Assembly (NCBI GenBank): GCA_023439305.1
Contig: JAEXOO010000010.1
Span: 1 to 64,000, forward strand
Direction of reading: 5' to 3'
DNA length: 64,000 nucleotides
Source of the DNA: Pseudomonadota bacterium
GTDB taxonomy: Bacteria; Pseudomonadota; Gammaproteobacteria; Burkholderiales; Burkholderiaceae_B
How positions within the stretch are numbered: position 1 is the stretch's first letter; the number at the start of each line of letters is the position of its first letter. The notes under the pieces are model-generated. The model saw only the letters and a list, made by a program, of their open reading frames with translations, ran no database searches and was not told the DNA's origin. Both the position numbers and the translations under genes were made by a program. This document shows, piece after piece, positions 1 to 8,940 of the stretch.

Positions 1-143
1 CGCTGTCCACCCTTGAGCGCCAGGCTCCAGGCCATGTCGGCCTGCCGGGTGGGCCGGTCTGCCAGTGAAAAATAAGTGCTAAGGGTTTGCAGCGACTCGG
101 GCTGGATGCGCTGGCCCAGCTCGTCGGACAGGTGTTTGTCCAT
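1..143 (-). CDS. N-terminal 47 residues of an unidentified protein, cut by the window edge
   Basis: An open frame begins with ATG at 143 and runs off the left edge. The product starts MDKHLSDELGQRIQPESLQT and continues with a mixed, soluble-looking sequence. It lies 58 bases downstream of the second permease of an amino acid ABC importer on the same strand, where an ATP-binding subunit might be expected. The visible part has no Walker A motif and does not begin like an ABC ATPase. I do not recognise the family. It could be a catabolic enzyme co-transcribed with the importer, but nothing in the 47 residues shows that. Confidence 0.5.
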   Translation of the reverse strand, partial: MDKHLSDELGQRIQPESLQTLSTYFSLADRPTRQADMAWSLALKGGQ

Positions 144-201
144 GCGTAGTCTTGCCGTCCCAAGGCATGAGTATGATTTCGCAGGGGGCACGAGGAGCGA
201 T

Positions 202-894
202 TTATCGTGCTTGCGGGGTCGTTTGCCAGCGTCGGGCGGCCTGGTCGGCCAGCAGTTGGAGGGTGATGCAGAATAAGTAGTAGACCAGGGCGACGAACAG
301 GAAAATTTCGACTGGGTAGATCATCTCGCGGTTGCTGACCTGGGTCGCGACGAAGGACAGCTCGGCCACACCGATGACATAGGCCAGGGAGGTGTCCTTG
401 ATCAGTGCCACCCATTGGTTAATGAAGGAAGGCAGCATAATGGGCAGTGCTTGCGGCAGGATGATCCAGCGCATCAGTTGAGTGCGGGTCAGTCCCAGCG
501 CCAATCCCGCCTGCCATTGTCCGGCGGGCAGGCTGCGTATACCGGCGTGCACGGCGTGGGCCAGGTAGGCGCCGCCGATCAAGGACAGGGCGCAGACCAC
601 AGTCATGGTGCCGGGGATGTCGATCTGGAACAGCATAGGCAGCAGGAAGTAGGTCCAGAAGATCAGCATCAAGACGGGAATGGCGCGAAAAAAACCCAGC
701 GCCAGTAGCAGAGTCTGGTGCGCCAGGCCCCGCGTCAGGGCCAGCGCCACGCCCAGGACCAGTCCCAGCACGGCGGAAGCAAGGGCGCTGCTCAGGCTCA
801 GGATCAAGGTCAGGGCGGCCCCGCCCAGCGGACCGTGGGGCCAGGCGCCGACCATGAAATACAGCAGATTGTCCTGGATGACATGCAGGTTCAT
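202..894 (-). CDS. Polar amino acid ABC transporter, inner-membrane permease 2
   Basis: This 230-residue protein belongs to the His/Glu/Gln/Arg (HisM/GltK-type) permease family. It shows several hydrophobic segments and the EAA-type cytoplasmic loop (AGLALGLTRTQLMRWIILPQALP), which contacts the ATPase. The start chosen is MNLHVIQDN at 894. Its ATG overlaps the stop of the upstream permease by four bases, so translation is probably coupled. A much longer in-frame extension upstream is a shadow of that permease and is rejected. The two permeases presumably form a heterodimeric channel. Substrate specificity cannot be read from the sequence; glutamate/aspartate is a guess from the binding-protein type. 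Confidence 0.93.
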   Translation of the reverse strand: MNLHVIQDNLLYFMVGAWPHGPLGGAALTLILSLSSALASAVLGLVLGVALALTRGLAHQTLLLALGFFRAIPVLMLIFWTYFLLPMLFQIDIPGTMTVVCALSLIGGAYLAHAVHAGIRSLPAGQWQAGLALGLTRTQLMRWIILPQALPIMLPSFINQWVALIKDTSLAYVIGVAELSFVATQVSNREMIYPVEIFLFVALVYYLFCITLQLLADQAARRWQTTPQAR

Positions 895-1652
895 CGCTGA
901 CCTCCCCATACCTGATAGCGATGCCGTTGCAGATATTGGCCGCCGACCTCCACCAGGGCGACGGCCAGCACATACAGCGCGGTGGCGATGCCGAAGGCCT
1001 GGAAAGCCTTCAGGCTTTCGGTTTCCACCTGCCGTGACGCATAGGAGAGCTCTGCCAGCCCGATGGCCATGGTCAGCGATGTGTTCTTGATCGTGTTCAT
1101 GTACTGGCCCAGCAAGGAAGGGAAGGCATTGCGCAGAGCTTGGGGCATGATGATCCAGCGCCAGATCTGGAAATCGGCCAATCCCAAGGATCGGGCGGCC
1201 GCCCATTGACTGGAGCGGACCCCTTGTACGCCCGAGCGCAGCTCTTCGGCAATGAAGGCGGCGGTATACAGGCTCAGGCCCCACAGGGCGGCCAGGAATT
1301 CGAAGCTCGGCCAGGACAGCGGCAGGCCGCCCATGGTAATGCGATGTGGGGTGTTCAGCCAGGCGACCCAGCTCTCGGGCATCAGGCCGGAGGCGCCGAA
1401 ATACCAGAAGAAAAGCTGGATCAGCAGCGGCGTATTGCGGAACAGGCTCAGGTAGGCGCGGCTCAACAGATTGGGCAGGCGGCGCGTGGACAACCGCCCC
1501 AAGCAGACGAAGAACCCCAATAGGGTTGCAACGACAGATACCAGGGCGGACAGCCACAGGGTCAGGTAGAAGCCTTTCAGCAGCCAGCCTATGTAGTGCG
1601 GGGCCAGCCAGTCGGAAACAGCGAACATGATAAGAAAGACGAAGCTGCCCAC
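891..1652 (-). CDS. Polar amino acid ABC transporter, inner-membrane permease 1
   Basis: A 253-residue permease of the HisMQ/GltJ type. It has about five hydrophobic segments, the SLFRNTPLLIQLFFWYFG segment usual in this family, and an EAA loop (AARSLGLADFQIWRWIIMPQALR). It would pair with the next permease to form the import channel. An alternative start nine codons in (MFAVSDWL, 1628) is possible. It follows the binding-protein gene by about 50 bases, giving the order binding protein, permease, permease. No ATP-binding subunit is visible inside the window. Confidence 0.93.
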   Translation of the reverse strand: MGSFVFLIMFAVSDWLAPHYIGWLLKGFYLTLWLSALVSVVATLLGFFVCLGRLSTRRLPNLLSRAYLSLFRNTPLLIQLFFWYFGASGLMPESWVAWLNTPHRITMGGLPLSWPSFEFLAALWGLSLYTAAFIAEELRSGVQGVRSSQWAAARSLGLADFQIWRWIIMPQALRNAFPSLLGQYMNTIKNTSLTMAIGLAELSYASRQVETESLKAFQAFGIATALYVLAVALVEVGGQYLQRHRYQVWGGQR

Positions 1653-1700
1653 ATCCGGACGAGCCGAGGCGGGCAGACGCTGGAAAACGCTTGCGCGACC

Positions 1701-2510
1701 TTATTGAGTTTGGCCGATCCTGTACAGGCGGACCAGCGGCGTGGCGGTGTCAGGGCCGAACCAGCGCTGGTAGATTTCGTCGGCCTTGCCGCTTTGCTCC
1801 AGCTCGAGCAAGGTGGCATCTACGAATTTCTTCAGCTTGTCTTCGCCCTTGGGGATGCCGATCCCGATCAGGTCGTCGGAAATCGAGAAAGCGGGGATTT
1901 CGTATTTGTCTTTGTCAGGCACGTTGGCCAGCAAGCCGATCAACTTGGGACCGTCCTGGGTGATGGCCTGCACGTTACCGTTGCGCAAGGCGGTGAAGGC
2001 GAAAGGCGTGTCGTCATAGGCCACCAGCGTAGCGCCGGGAAATTTTTCGCGCAGCACGATTTCGTTAGTGGTGCCTTTGTCCACGCCGATACGCAGTGAC
2101 GATAACTGCTCGGGCGAAGTCAGAGTGCCTTTCTTGGCAATGAACTGCTGACCGGAGGCGAAGTAGGGAATACTGAAGTCGATCTGCTTGGCGCGCTCTT
2201 CGGTGATAGTGAAGTTGGCGACGACCAGATCGGCTTTCTTGGAACTGAGCAGGGGGATGCGGTTGGCGGGGTTGGTGGGCTGGATGGCGAGCTTCACGCC
2301 CAGCTTGTCGGCCAGCGCTTTGCCGAAGTCCACGTCCAGGCCTACGATCTGGCGGGTCTTGGCATCCACGAAGCCAAAAGGCGGGTTGCTGTCGAAGGCG
2401 GCGATGGTCAATACGCCGGACTTCTTGATGTCATCCAGCCGATCGGCATGGACTAGGCCGGCGGTCAAGGTCAGGGTGAGAGCGGCAAGCAGCTTGAAAG
2501 ACGTTTTCAT
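1701..2510 (-). CDS. Periplasmic polar amino acid-binding protein of the ABC importer
   Basis: A 269-residue family-3 solute-binding protein (GltI/HisJ-like). It has a Sec signal peptide (MKTSFKLLAALTLTLTAGLVHA), followed by the typical DIKKSGVLTIAAFDSNPPFGF opening and the GLDVDFGKALADKLGVKL segment. It captures an amino acid in the periplasm and delivers it to the two permeases encoded downstream. The start at 2510 is preferred over the in-frame ATG at 2531, because it leaves a normal signal peptide. First gene of the operon. Confidence 0.92.
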   Translation of the reverse strand: MKTSFKLLAALTLTLTAGLVHADRLDDIKKSGVLTIAAFDSNPPFGFVDAKTRQIVGLDVDFGKALADKLGVKLAIQPTNPANRIPLLSSKKADLVVANFTITEERAKQIDFSIPYFASGQQFIAKKGTLTSPEQLSSLRIGVDKGTTNEIVLREKFPGATLVAYDDTPFAFTALRNGNVQAITQDGPKLIGLLANVPDKDKYEIPAFSISDDLIGIGIPKGEDKLKKFVDATLLELEQSGKADEIYQRWFGPDTATPLVRLYRIGQTQ

Positions 2511-2754
2511 GAGGCATCCAGTAAGAAACAAGGCCCGAAGGCTTGTCTCGGGCCGTAGGCGGGCGCCAGACCGAGCGGATTGCTCTTGCTTGGCGGGTAT
2601 CCCATGAAAACTATTTCAGCATGTGGGCAATCGAGTCGTGAAATACGAAAAGTTTGCTTGCTTATAACTGTTTTGGCTGTTGTTTTTTATTATTTGAACA
2701 TCAAAGAATAAAAACACGAGAACGACGACCATTGGCGCAAACAAGAATGTCCAT
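2511..2754. other. Gene-free intergenic stretch upstream of the importer operon
   Basis: About 250 bases separate the ABC importer (minus) from gatB (minus). The part at 2640-2760 is clearly richer in A and T than its surroundings, as expected of a promoter region reading leftwards. I could not settle on a -10/-35 pair. No open frame or RNA gene is seen. Confidence 0.5.
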
Positions 2755-2789
2755 AAAAAAAACACCAGGCGCAGGCCTGGTGTTTTTGA
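2755..2789 (-). terminator. Intrinsic terminator of gatCAB
   Basis: Perfect 10-bp arms (2761-2770 and 2775-2784) enclose a 4-base loop. On the minus strand the hairpin is followed by a run of U (A-tract at 2755-2762 on the plus strand). It lies about 20 bases beyond the gatB stop. A shorter T-run on the plus-strand side makes it potentially bidirectional. Confidence 0.88.
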
Positions 2790-2807
2790 GGGCGGATCAA
2801 TAATGGA

Positions 2808-4265
2808 TCAGGCGTCCAGCTTTTGCTTGAGCATGTCATTGATCTGCTGCGGGTTGGCTTTGCCCTTGGCGACTTTCATGACCTGGCCGACCAACGCGTT
2901 GAAGGCTTTCTGCTTGCCGGCCCGATATTGCTCAATCATGTCGGGGTTGGCGGCCAGCACTTCGTCGACCATGGCGCCGATGGCACCGGTGTCGTTGATC
3001 TGCTTCAGGCCCTTGGCCTCGATGATGGCGTCCGCATTGCCGTCCATCTCGCCTTCCCATTGCGCCGCGAAGACATCGCGGGCGATCTTGTTGGAAATGG
3101 TGCCGTCGGCGATGCGAGCGATCAACTGGGCCAGTTGGACGGCGCTGACGCGCGATTGCGCCAGCGTCAGTTCCTGGCGGTTCAGGGCGGCGGACAGTTC
3201 GCCCAGAATCCAGTTGGCGGCCAGCTTGGCGTGAGCGGGCGAGCCTGCTTGCAGCGTGGCTTCAAAGAAGTCCGAGGTGGCGCGATCCACGGTCAGTTGG
3301 GAGGCGTCGTAGCGGCTCAGTTCGAATTCGCTCTCGAAGCGGGCTTGCTTCTGGGCGGGCAGCTCGGGCATATCCTGGCGCACGCGTTCGATCCAGTCGG
3401 CGTCAATAATGAGCGGCGGCAGGTCGGGGTCGGGGAAGTAGCGGTAATCGTGCGCGTCTTCCTTGCTGCGCATGCTGCGCGTTTCGTCACGGTCGGCGTC
3501 GTACAGGCGTGTTTCCTGCACGACCTTGCCGCCGTCCTCGATCAGTTCGATCTGGCGTCGGGCCTCGTATTGGATGGCGCGTTCCAGGAAGCGGAAAGAG
3601 TTGATGTTCTTGAGCTCGCAGCGTGTGCCGAATTCGGCCTGGCCCTTGGGGCGCACCGAAACGTTGGCGTCTACACGGAAGGAGCCTTCCTGCATGTTGC
3701 CGTCGCAGATGCCCAGCCAGACCACCAGGCTGTGCAGCGCGCGTGCATAGCCCACGGCCTCGGCGGCGGAGCGCATTTCGGGCTCCGATACAATTTCAAG
3801 CAGCGGCGTGCCGGCGCGGTTCAGATCGATGCCGGTGGAGGATTCGCCGTGCGGTCCGCGGAAGTTTTCGTGCAACGACTTGCCGGCGTCTTCTTCGAGG
3901 TGGGCGCGCGTCAGGTTGATGGTTCTTTCTTCTTCGCCCAGCATGAAGGAGATCGTGCCGCCGGAGATGACGGGGATCTCCATCTGGCTGATCTGGTAGT
4001 TCTTGGGCAGGTCGGGGTAGAAGTAGTTCTTGCGCTCGAATACCGAGCGCGGGGCGATGTGGCCGCCCACGGCCAGACCCAGGCGAATGGCCCGTTCTGC
4101 GGCGCCGCGGTTAAAGACCGGCAGCGCGCCGGGCAGGGCCATGTCGACCTCGTTGGCCTGCGTGTTGGGCAGTGCGCCGAAGCGGGTGCTGCTGCTGGAG
4201 AAAATCTTGGATTCGGTCGAGAGCTGGGTATGGGTTTCCAGCCCGATGACAATTTCCCATTCCAT
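2808..4265 (-). CDS. gatB: Aspartyl/glutamyl-tRNA(Asn/Gln) amidotransferase subunit B
   Basis: A 485-residue GatB, full length for the family. It starts MEWEIVIGLETHTQLSTESK and carries the hallmark ERKNYFYPDLPKNYQISQ segment of the kinase-like core, then a helical C-terminal YqeY-type tail. GatB binds misacylated Glu-tRNA(Gln) or Asp-tRNA(Asn), activates the side-chain carboxylate with ATP and receives ammonia from GatA. Its ATG overlaps the gatA stop by one base (TAATG), so the two are translationally coupled. Presence of gatCAB implies that at least one amide aminoacyl-tRNA is made by transamidation in this organism. Confidence 0.98.
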   Translation of the reverse strand: MEWEIVIGLETHTQLSTESKIFSSSSTRFGALPNTQANEVDMALPGALPVFNRGAAERAIRLGLAVGGHIAPRSVFERKNYFYPDLPKNYQISQMEIPVISGGTISFMLGEEERTINLTRAHLEEDAGKSLHENFRGPHGESSTGIDLNRAGTPLLEIVSEPEMRSAAEAVGYARALHSLVVWLGICDGNMQEGSFRVDANVSVRPKGQAEFGTRCELKNINSFRFLERAIQYEARRQIELIEDGGKVVQETRLYDADRDETRSMRSKEDAHDYRYFPDPDLPPLIIDADWIERVRQDMPELPAQKQARFESEFELSRYDASQLTVDRATSDFFEATLQAGSPAHAKLAANWILGELSAALNRQELTLAQSRVSAVQLAQLIARIADGTISNKIARDVFAAQWEGEMDGNADAIIEAKGLKQINDTGAIGAMVDEVLAANPDMIEQYRAGKQKAFNALVGQVMKVAKGKANPQQINDMLKQKLDA

Positions 4266-5785
4266 TATTCGTGTCCTGGTTGACGTTGGTGCCAGTCGGT
4301 GACTTGCTGGAAGCGATCGGCGAAAGCAAGTAGTTGGCCTTCGCGGAAGTAGTTGCCGATGATCTGCAGTCCGATGGGCAGGGGCTTAGCGCCCTGGCTC
4401 AGGCCGCAGGGAATGGACATGGCGGGCAGGCCGGCCAGGCTGACGCCCAGCGTATAGATGTCGCCCAGCCAGTCGGCGGTAGGGTCGTCCGTGGCGTCGC
4501 CGATCTTGCGGCCCAGGGTCGGGGTGACGGGACCCAGGATCAGGTCGCACTGGGCGAAGGCCTTCTGGAAGTCGTCCACGATCATGCGGCGTACGCGCTG
4601 CGCCTGCAGGTAGTAGGCGTCGTAGTAACCGTGCGAGAGCACATAAGTGCCCACCAGGATGCGGCGCACGACTTCGGGACCGAAGCCTTCGGAGCGCGAG
4701 CGCGAGATCATGCTGGCCAGATCGGTGTACTGCTCGGCGCGGTGGCCGTAGCGCACGCCGTCAAAGCGCGACAGGTTGGTGGACGCTTCGGCGGGGCTGA
4801 TGACGTAGTAGGTGGGAATGGACAGTTCCGTCAGGGGCAACTGGACGGTCACCCGTTCGGCCCCCAGGCTTTCGTAGGTCTGCAGGGCGGCTTCAATGCT
4901 TGCTGCAACAGCGGGGTCCAGACCTTCGCCGAAGAACTGGGCCGGCACGCCGATGCGCAGGCCTTTCAGGGGCTGGCTGTCTTGTGCGTCGTAGTGGGCC
5001 GTATGCTGCTCGAACTGGTTGCGGATCCGGGCGCCGGTATTGGGCTGGTCGTCGCAGAACTCCAGACTGGTCGCGTCGTGGGGGTCGAAGCCGCACATGG
5101 CTTCCAGCAGATCCAGCAGGTCGCGGGCGCTGCGCGCGATCGGGCCGGCCTGATCCAGGCTGGAACCGTAGGCAATGATGCCAAAGCGCGATACGGTGCC
5201 GTAGGTGGGCTTGATGCCGCTGACCCCGCACAGGGCGGCCGGCTGGCGGATGGAACCGCCGGTATCGGTTGCTGTGGCGCCGGCTACCAGACCGGCAGCG
5301 ACGACGGCGGCCGAGCCGCCCGAGGAGCCGCCGGGAACCATGCTGGCATCCCAGGGGTTGCGCACTGGCCCGAAGATGGAGCTTTCGTTGCGTGAGCCCA
5401 TGGCGAATTCATCGCAGCTGAGCTTGCCCAGCGACACGGCGCCGGCGTCCTGCAGCTTGCTGACGACGGTGGCGTCGAAGGGACTGATGTAGTCCCCCAG
5501 CATTTTGCTGCAGGCGGTCGTGCGCCAGTCGCGCGTGACGAACAGGTCTTTGTGGGCGATGGGGATGCCGGACAAGGGGCCGGCCTTGCCCTGGGCGATC
5601 AGCGCATCGGCGGCATCGGCCTGGGCCAGCGTCAAGGCGGGATCCTGTTGCACGAACGCATTCAGGTCCTGGCGGCGGGCGCTGTGATCCAGTGCATGCT
5701 GGGCGAGCTCGCGGGCGCTGATGGTCTTGGCTTGCAGCGCTTGCCGCAAGGAGGCAATAGAGGCGAATTCAGGAGAAAAGGACAT
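4265..5785 (-). CDS. gatA: Glutamyl-tRNA(Gln) amidotransferase subunit A
   Basis: A 506-residue amidase-signature enzyme that hydrolyses glutamine and channels ammonia to GatB. The Lys-cisSer-Ser catalytic set is visible: Lys in GIPIAHKDLF, the Gly/Ser-rich core in MVPGGSSGGSAAVVAAG, and the nucleophilic Ser in TDTGGSIRQPAAL. It sits between gatC (9-base gap) and gatB (one-base overlap). The C-terminal half has the usual YDAYYLQAQRVRR segment. Length and motifs are normal. Confidence 0.98.
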   Translation of the reverse strand: MSFSPEFASIASLRQALQAKTISARELAQHALDHSARRQDLNAFVQQDPALTLAQADAADALIAQGKAGPLSGIPIAHKDLFVTRDWRTTACSKMLGDYISPFDATVVSKLQDAGAVSLGKLSCDEFAMGSRNESSIFGPVRNPWDASMVPGGSSGGSAAVVAAGLVAGATATDTGGSIRQPAALCGVSGIKPTYGTVSRFGIIAYGSSLDQAGPIARSARDLLDLLEAMCGFDPHDATSLEFCDDQPNTGARIRNQFEQHTAHYDAQDSQPLKGLRIGVPAQFFGEGLDPAVAASIEAALQTYESLGAERVTVQLPLTELSIPTYYVISPAEASTNLSRFDGVRYGHRAEQYTDLASMISRSRSEGFGPEVVRRILVGTYVLSHGYYDAYYLQAQRVRRMIVDDFQKAFAQCDLILGPVTPTLGRKIGDATDDPTADWLGDIYTLGVSLAGLPAMSIPCGLSQGAKPLPIGLQIIGNYFREGQLLAFADRFQQVTDWHQRQPGHE

Positions 5786-5794
5786 GATTGTGTT

Positions 5795-6103
5795 TTATTC
5801 GATGACCGTGGGCACGAGGAACAGGCCATCCTGTTCGCCGGGGGCGTTGCGCATCATGGCTTGGCGGCTTTCCACCGTGCCGGTGGGCAGCGCCTGGTCT
5901 TCGCGCAGGCGCAGGGCGATTTCCTGGTGCGCGGACAGGGGGTGGGCCATGGGCTCGACACCCGTGGTGTCGACGGTTTGCAGGGTCTGGATCAGCCCCA
6001 GGATGCGCGTCAGATCCTGCTCGACCTGAGAGGTCTGCTCGGCAGATAAATCGATGCGCGCCAGTTGCGCGATACGGGCAACATCCTGTTGAGTGATGGA
6101 CAT
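5795..6103 (-). CDS. gatC: Glutamyl-tRNA(Gln) amidotransferase subunit C
   Basis: A 102-residue GatC starting MSITQQDVARIAQLARIDLS, the standard family opening. It wraps around the GatA-GatB interface and stabilises the complex. A longer in-frame start at 6151 would add 16 non-homologous residues and would run through a leader hairpin, so 6103 is chosen. First gene of gatCAB. Confidence 0.95.
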   Translation of the reverse strand: MSITQQDVARIAQLARIDLSAEQTSQVEQDLTRILGLIQTLQTVDTTGVEPMAHPLSAHQEIALRLREDQALPTGTVESRQAMMRNAPGEQDGLFLVPTVIE

Positions 6104-6127
6104 GAGGGTCGTATTCGAAAATGAGTA

Positions 6128-6169
6128 ATAAAAAATGGCGTGAATCTGCAAGTTAGCGTCAGATTCGCG
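6128..6169 (-). promoter_or_regulatory. Leader hairpin with U-tract upstream of gatC (possible attenuator)
   Basis: Arms 6139-6148 and 6160-6169 pair over 10 bp with one G-U and an 11-base loop. On the minus strand the hairpin is followed at once by a U-rich run (A-tract near 6128-6135 on the plus strand), so it looks like an intrinsic terminator. It lies only about 35 bases before the gatC start. On the plus strand it is followed by five T. Because gatC and mreB diverge here, no upstream gene needs terminating. Confidence 0.5.
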
Positions 6170-6375
6170 TTTTTACAGGAGATGTGATGGTTACAGAACT
6201 TAACTGACCATTAAAACAGTCCTAGTGCAGACCAATTATAAGTTATCATTGACCGTTTCCTTCCCAGGTATTTTTGAATTCGTTGCCTGGTTCTTGTGCC
6301 TGCCGTTTCACGCTTGAGTTCCGCGCCGAATTTACCTGTCTATCTCCCCCCAAACACTTAACACGTTGCGCGCCC

Positions 6376-7419
6376 ATGTTCGGATTCCTACGCAGTTACT
6401 TTTCCAGCGATATGGCAATCGACCTCGGTACGGCCAATACCCTTATTTACGTACGCGGCAAGGGTATCGTTCTGGATGAACCGTCCGTTGTAGCCATCCG
6501 CCACGAAGGCGGCCCCAATGGCAAGAAAATCATCCAGGCTGTCGGCCACGAGGCCAAACAGATGCTGGGCCGGGTGCCAGGCAATATAGAAGCCATACGC
6601 CCCATGAAGGATGGCGTGATCGCCGACTTCACCGTTACCGAACAGATGCTCAAGCAGTTCATCCGCATGGTGCATCCGCGCAGCATGTTCGCCCCCAGCC
6701 CGCGCATCATCGTGTGCGTTCCCTGCGGCTCCACGCAGGTCGAGCGCCGCGCCATCAAGGAGTCCGCGCTGGGCGCCGGTGCGAGCAAGGTCTACCTGAT
6801 CGAAGAACCCATGGCCGCCGCCATCGGCGCCGGCCTGGCTGTCTCCGACGCCAGCGGCTCGATGGTGGTGGATATCGGCGGGGGCACCACGGAAGTGGCC
6901 ATCATTTCCCTGGGCGGCATGGTGTACAAGGGCTCGGTGCGTGTAGGCGGCGACAAGTTCGACGAAGCCATCATCAATTACATCCGCCGCAACTATGGCA
7001 TGCTGATCGGCGAGCCCACGGCCGAACTGATCAAGAAGCAGATCGGCTCGGCCTTCCCGGGCACCGAAATCCGCGAGATCGAAGTGAAGGGCCGCAACCT
7101 GTCCGAAGGCGTGCCGCGCAGCTTCACGGTGTCCTCCAACGAAATCCTGGAATCCCTGACCGATCCGCTCAACCAGATCGTTTCCGCCGTCAAGACCGCG
7201 CTGGAGCAGACCCCCCCTGAACTGGGCGCCGACATTACCGACAAAGGCATTGTCCTGACCGGCGGCGGCGCATTGGTGCATGATCTGGATCGCCTGCTGC
7301 AGGAAGAAACCGGTCTGCCCGTCGTCGTGGCCGAAGATCCCCTGACGTGCGTGGTGCGTGGTTGCGGCGAGGCGCTGGAGCATCTCGAGCGCCTGGAATC
7401 CGTGTTTATTTACGACTGA
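6376..7419 (+). CDS. mreB: Rod-shape-determining actin homologue MreB
   Basis: A 347-residue bacterial actin that forms membrane-associated filaments guiding lateral wall synthesis. The phosphate-1 motif DLGTANTLIYV lies near residue 15 and the phosphate-2 motif VDIGGGTTEVAIISLGG near residue 160. The N-terminal MFGFLRSYF probably forms a membrane-binding amphipathic helix. An earlier in-frame ATG at 6274 adds 34 non-homologous residues; MFGFLRSYF matches the family start. First gene of the mreBCD-mrdAB cluster. Confidence 0.98.
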   Translation: MFGFLRSYFSSDMAIDLGTANTLIYVRGKGIVLDEPSVVAIRHEGGPNGKKIIQAVGHEAKQMLGRVPGNIEAIRPMKDGVIADFTVTEQMLKQFIRMVHPRSMFAPSPRIIVCVPCGSTQVERRAIKESALGAGASKVYLIEEPMAAAIGAGLAVSDASGSMVVDIGGGTTEVAIISLGGMVYKGSVRVGGDKFDEAIINYIRRNYGMLIGEPTAELIKKQIGSAFPGTEIREIEVKGRNLSEGVPRSFTVSSNEILESLTDPLNQIVSAVKTALEQTPPELGADITDKGIVLTGGGALVHDLDRLLQEETGLPVVVAEDPLTCVVRGCGEALEHLERLESVFIYD

Positions 7420-7479
7420 CCCCTACTCAGCTCCCTGGGCGCAACATGCCCTGGGGGCAAGCGTCCGAGTGCTTGAGTA

Positions 7480-8361
7480 ATGCGAGAACAAGGCTCCATC
7501 CGGCTTTTCAGGCGTGGCACCTCTGCCGAATTGCGAGTGGCTGCGCTGATCATACTGGCCCTGAGCCTGATGCTGGTCGACGCACGCCTGGCGGTTCTGG
7601 AACCGTTGCGGCAAGCCGTGGCGGCCGTCTTGTATCCTTTTCAAAGGGTCATGATGGCGCCGCGCGAGCTGGTCAGTTATTTCAGTAGCTGGACCGACGC
7701 CGCCTCGACGGCACGTTCTGAAAAAGAAGCGTTGCAGCGTCAGCGTATCGAGTTGGCGCAGCTCTCCACCCACGCCGCCCAGCTTTCCGCCGAAAACGAA
7801 CAACTGCGCCGGCTGTTGCAGGTGGCCGACGCCGTCACCCAGCCTTCCGTAGCGGTCGAGGTATTGTACGAGCCGCCCAACGGCTACGCCCGGCACCTGA
7901 TCTTCAACAAAGGCTCGGCCAGTGGCATACGCCCCGGCATGCCCGTCATCGACGAGGGTGGAGTGGTCGGGCAGGTGGTGCGCGTTACGCGCTTCACCTC
8001 CGAGGCTGCCCTGATCACAGATGACAAGGTCTCCGTGCCGGTGCAGGTGCTGCGCAACGGCCTGCGCCTGATTGCTTTTGGCGGCAATCCTTCCGGCAAA
8101 GTCGAAGTGCGCTACCTGACCGCCGACGTTGATCTGCAGGAAAGCGACACCCTGATCACCAGCGGTATCGGCGGTCTGTTCCCCGCAGGCTTGCCGGTGG
8201 GGTCGGTTGATCGCATCGAGCGCGATGATGCCTCTGGATTTGCCCTGGCGCTGGTGTCGCCGCTGTCGCACCCCGAGCGCTACCGACACTTCTTGATTCT
8301 TCTTGTGCCCGAGAGCGCGCCACCTTTTGAACAGGACAAGCCCGACCATGAGTCGCCCTGA
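7480..8361 (+). CDS. mreC: Rod-shape-determining protein MreC
   Basis: A 293-residue bitopic protein. A short cytoplasmic N-terminus is followed by one membrane helix (LRVAALIILALSLMLVDARL), a periplasmic coiled coil (roughly residues 75-110, heptad-like with SAENEQLRRLL) and the beta-barrel domain (GYARHLIFNKGSASGIRPGM). MreC links MreB filaments to PBP2/RodA. It lies 60 bases after mreB and overlaps mreD by 14 bases. Confidence 0.96.
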   Translation: MREQGSIRLFRRGTSAELRVAALIILALSLMLVDARLAVLEPLRQAVAAVLYPFQRVMMAPRELVSYFSSWTDAASTARSEKEALQRQRIELAQLSTHAAQLSAENEQLRRLLQVADAVTQPSVAVEVLYEPPNGYARHLIFNKGSASGIRPGMPVIDEGGVVGQVVRVTRFTSEAALITDDKVSVPVQVLRNGLRLIAFGGNPSGKVEVRYLTADVDLQESDTLITSGIGGLFPAGLPVGSVDRIERDDASGFALALVSPLSHPERYRHFLILLVPESAPPFEQDKPDHESP

Positions 8362-8926
8362 TTCCGCTGATACGCAGTCCCGGCGGGCGCGGCTTTCATC
8401 CCTGAGCAGTCTGCAGCCCATCGACAGCAGTCCGTTTTCCAGCGCGTCCAGCCCCTGGCTGGTATGGGGCTCCATTCTGCTGATGTGGCTGTGTTCCATG
8501 TTGTCCTGGCGGCTGTGGCCGTTTGCGCCAGATCTGTTGATGCTGGTGCTGGCTTTCTGGGCCGTGCATGAGCCGCGCCGCGTCCCCATGTCGCTGGCTT
8601 TTCTGCTGGGCATTCTAGTGGATGTACATGACGGCAGTTTGCTGGGAGAGCATGCGCTCAGCTATGTGCTGGTCGTCTATGGCGCACTGGTCTTGCGTCG
8701 GCGCATGTTGCATTTCGGCATGTGGACCCATGTGCTGCACATGCTGCCTGTCATGCTGGCTGCCCCCTTGGTGGTGCGTGTGCTGCATGCCTGGCTGGTG
8801 GGCGAGTGGTCGGGCTGGGACTGGGCGGGCGCAGCCCTGTTGACGACGGCGCTCTGGCCGTTGGCTGACAGCGTGCTCTTTCTGCCGCAGCGGCGCCACG
8901 ACGAGTCCAATTCCGGTTCGCCCTGA
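8348..8926 (+). CDS. mreD: Rod-shape-determining protein MreD
   Basis: A 192-residue multi-spanning membrane protein with about five hydrophobic segments, including WLVWGSILLMWLCSML and a SLAFLLGILVDVHDG segment characteristic of MreD. The N-terminal 40 or so residues are Ser/Arg-rich and presumably cytoplasmic. The start MSRPDSAD at 8348 lies inside the end of mreC, implying coupled translation. A longer frame from 8303 is rejected because it lies wholly within mreC. Confidence 0.92.
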   Translation: MSRPDSADTQSRRARLSSLSSLQPIDSSPFSSASSPWLVWGSILLMWLCSMLSWRLWPFAPDLLMLVLAFWAVHEPRRVPMSLAFLLGILVDVHDGSLLGEHALSYVLVVYGALVLRRRMLHFGMWTHVLHMLPVMLAAPLVVRVLHAWLVGEWSGWDWAGAALLTTALWPLADSVLFLPQRRHDESNSGSP

Positions 8927-8940
8927 TTCGGGCGGCAAGC

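Noticed and set aside
202..1557. The 451-codon frame covering both permease genes
   Set aside because: Only its second half (from 894) is coding; the first half is a shadow of the other permease in a different frame.
2823..4283. A 486-codon plus-strand frame opposite gatB
   Set aside because: Shadow of gatB; Gly/Val/Ala-rich, no recognisable motif, and it begins inside the gatB terminator region.
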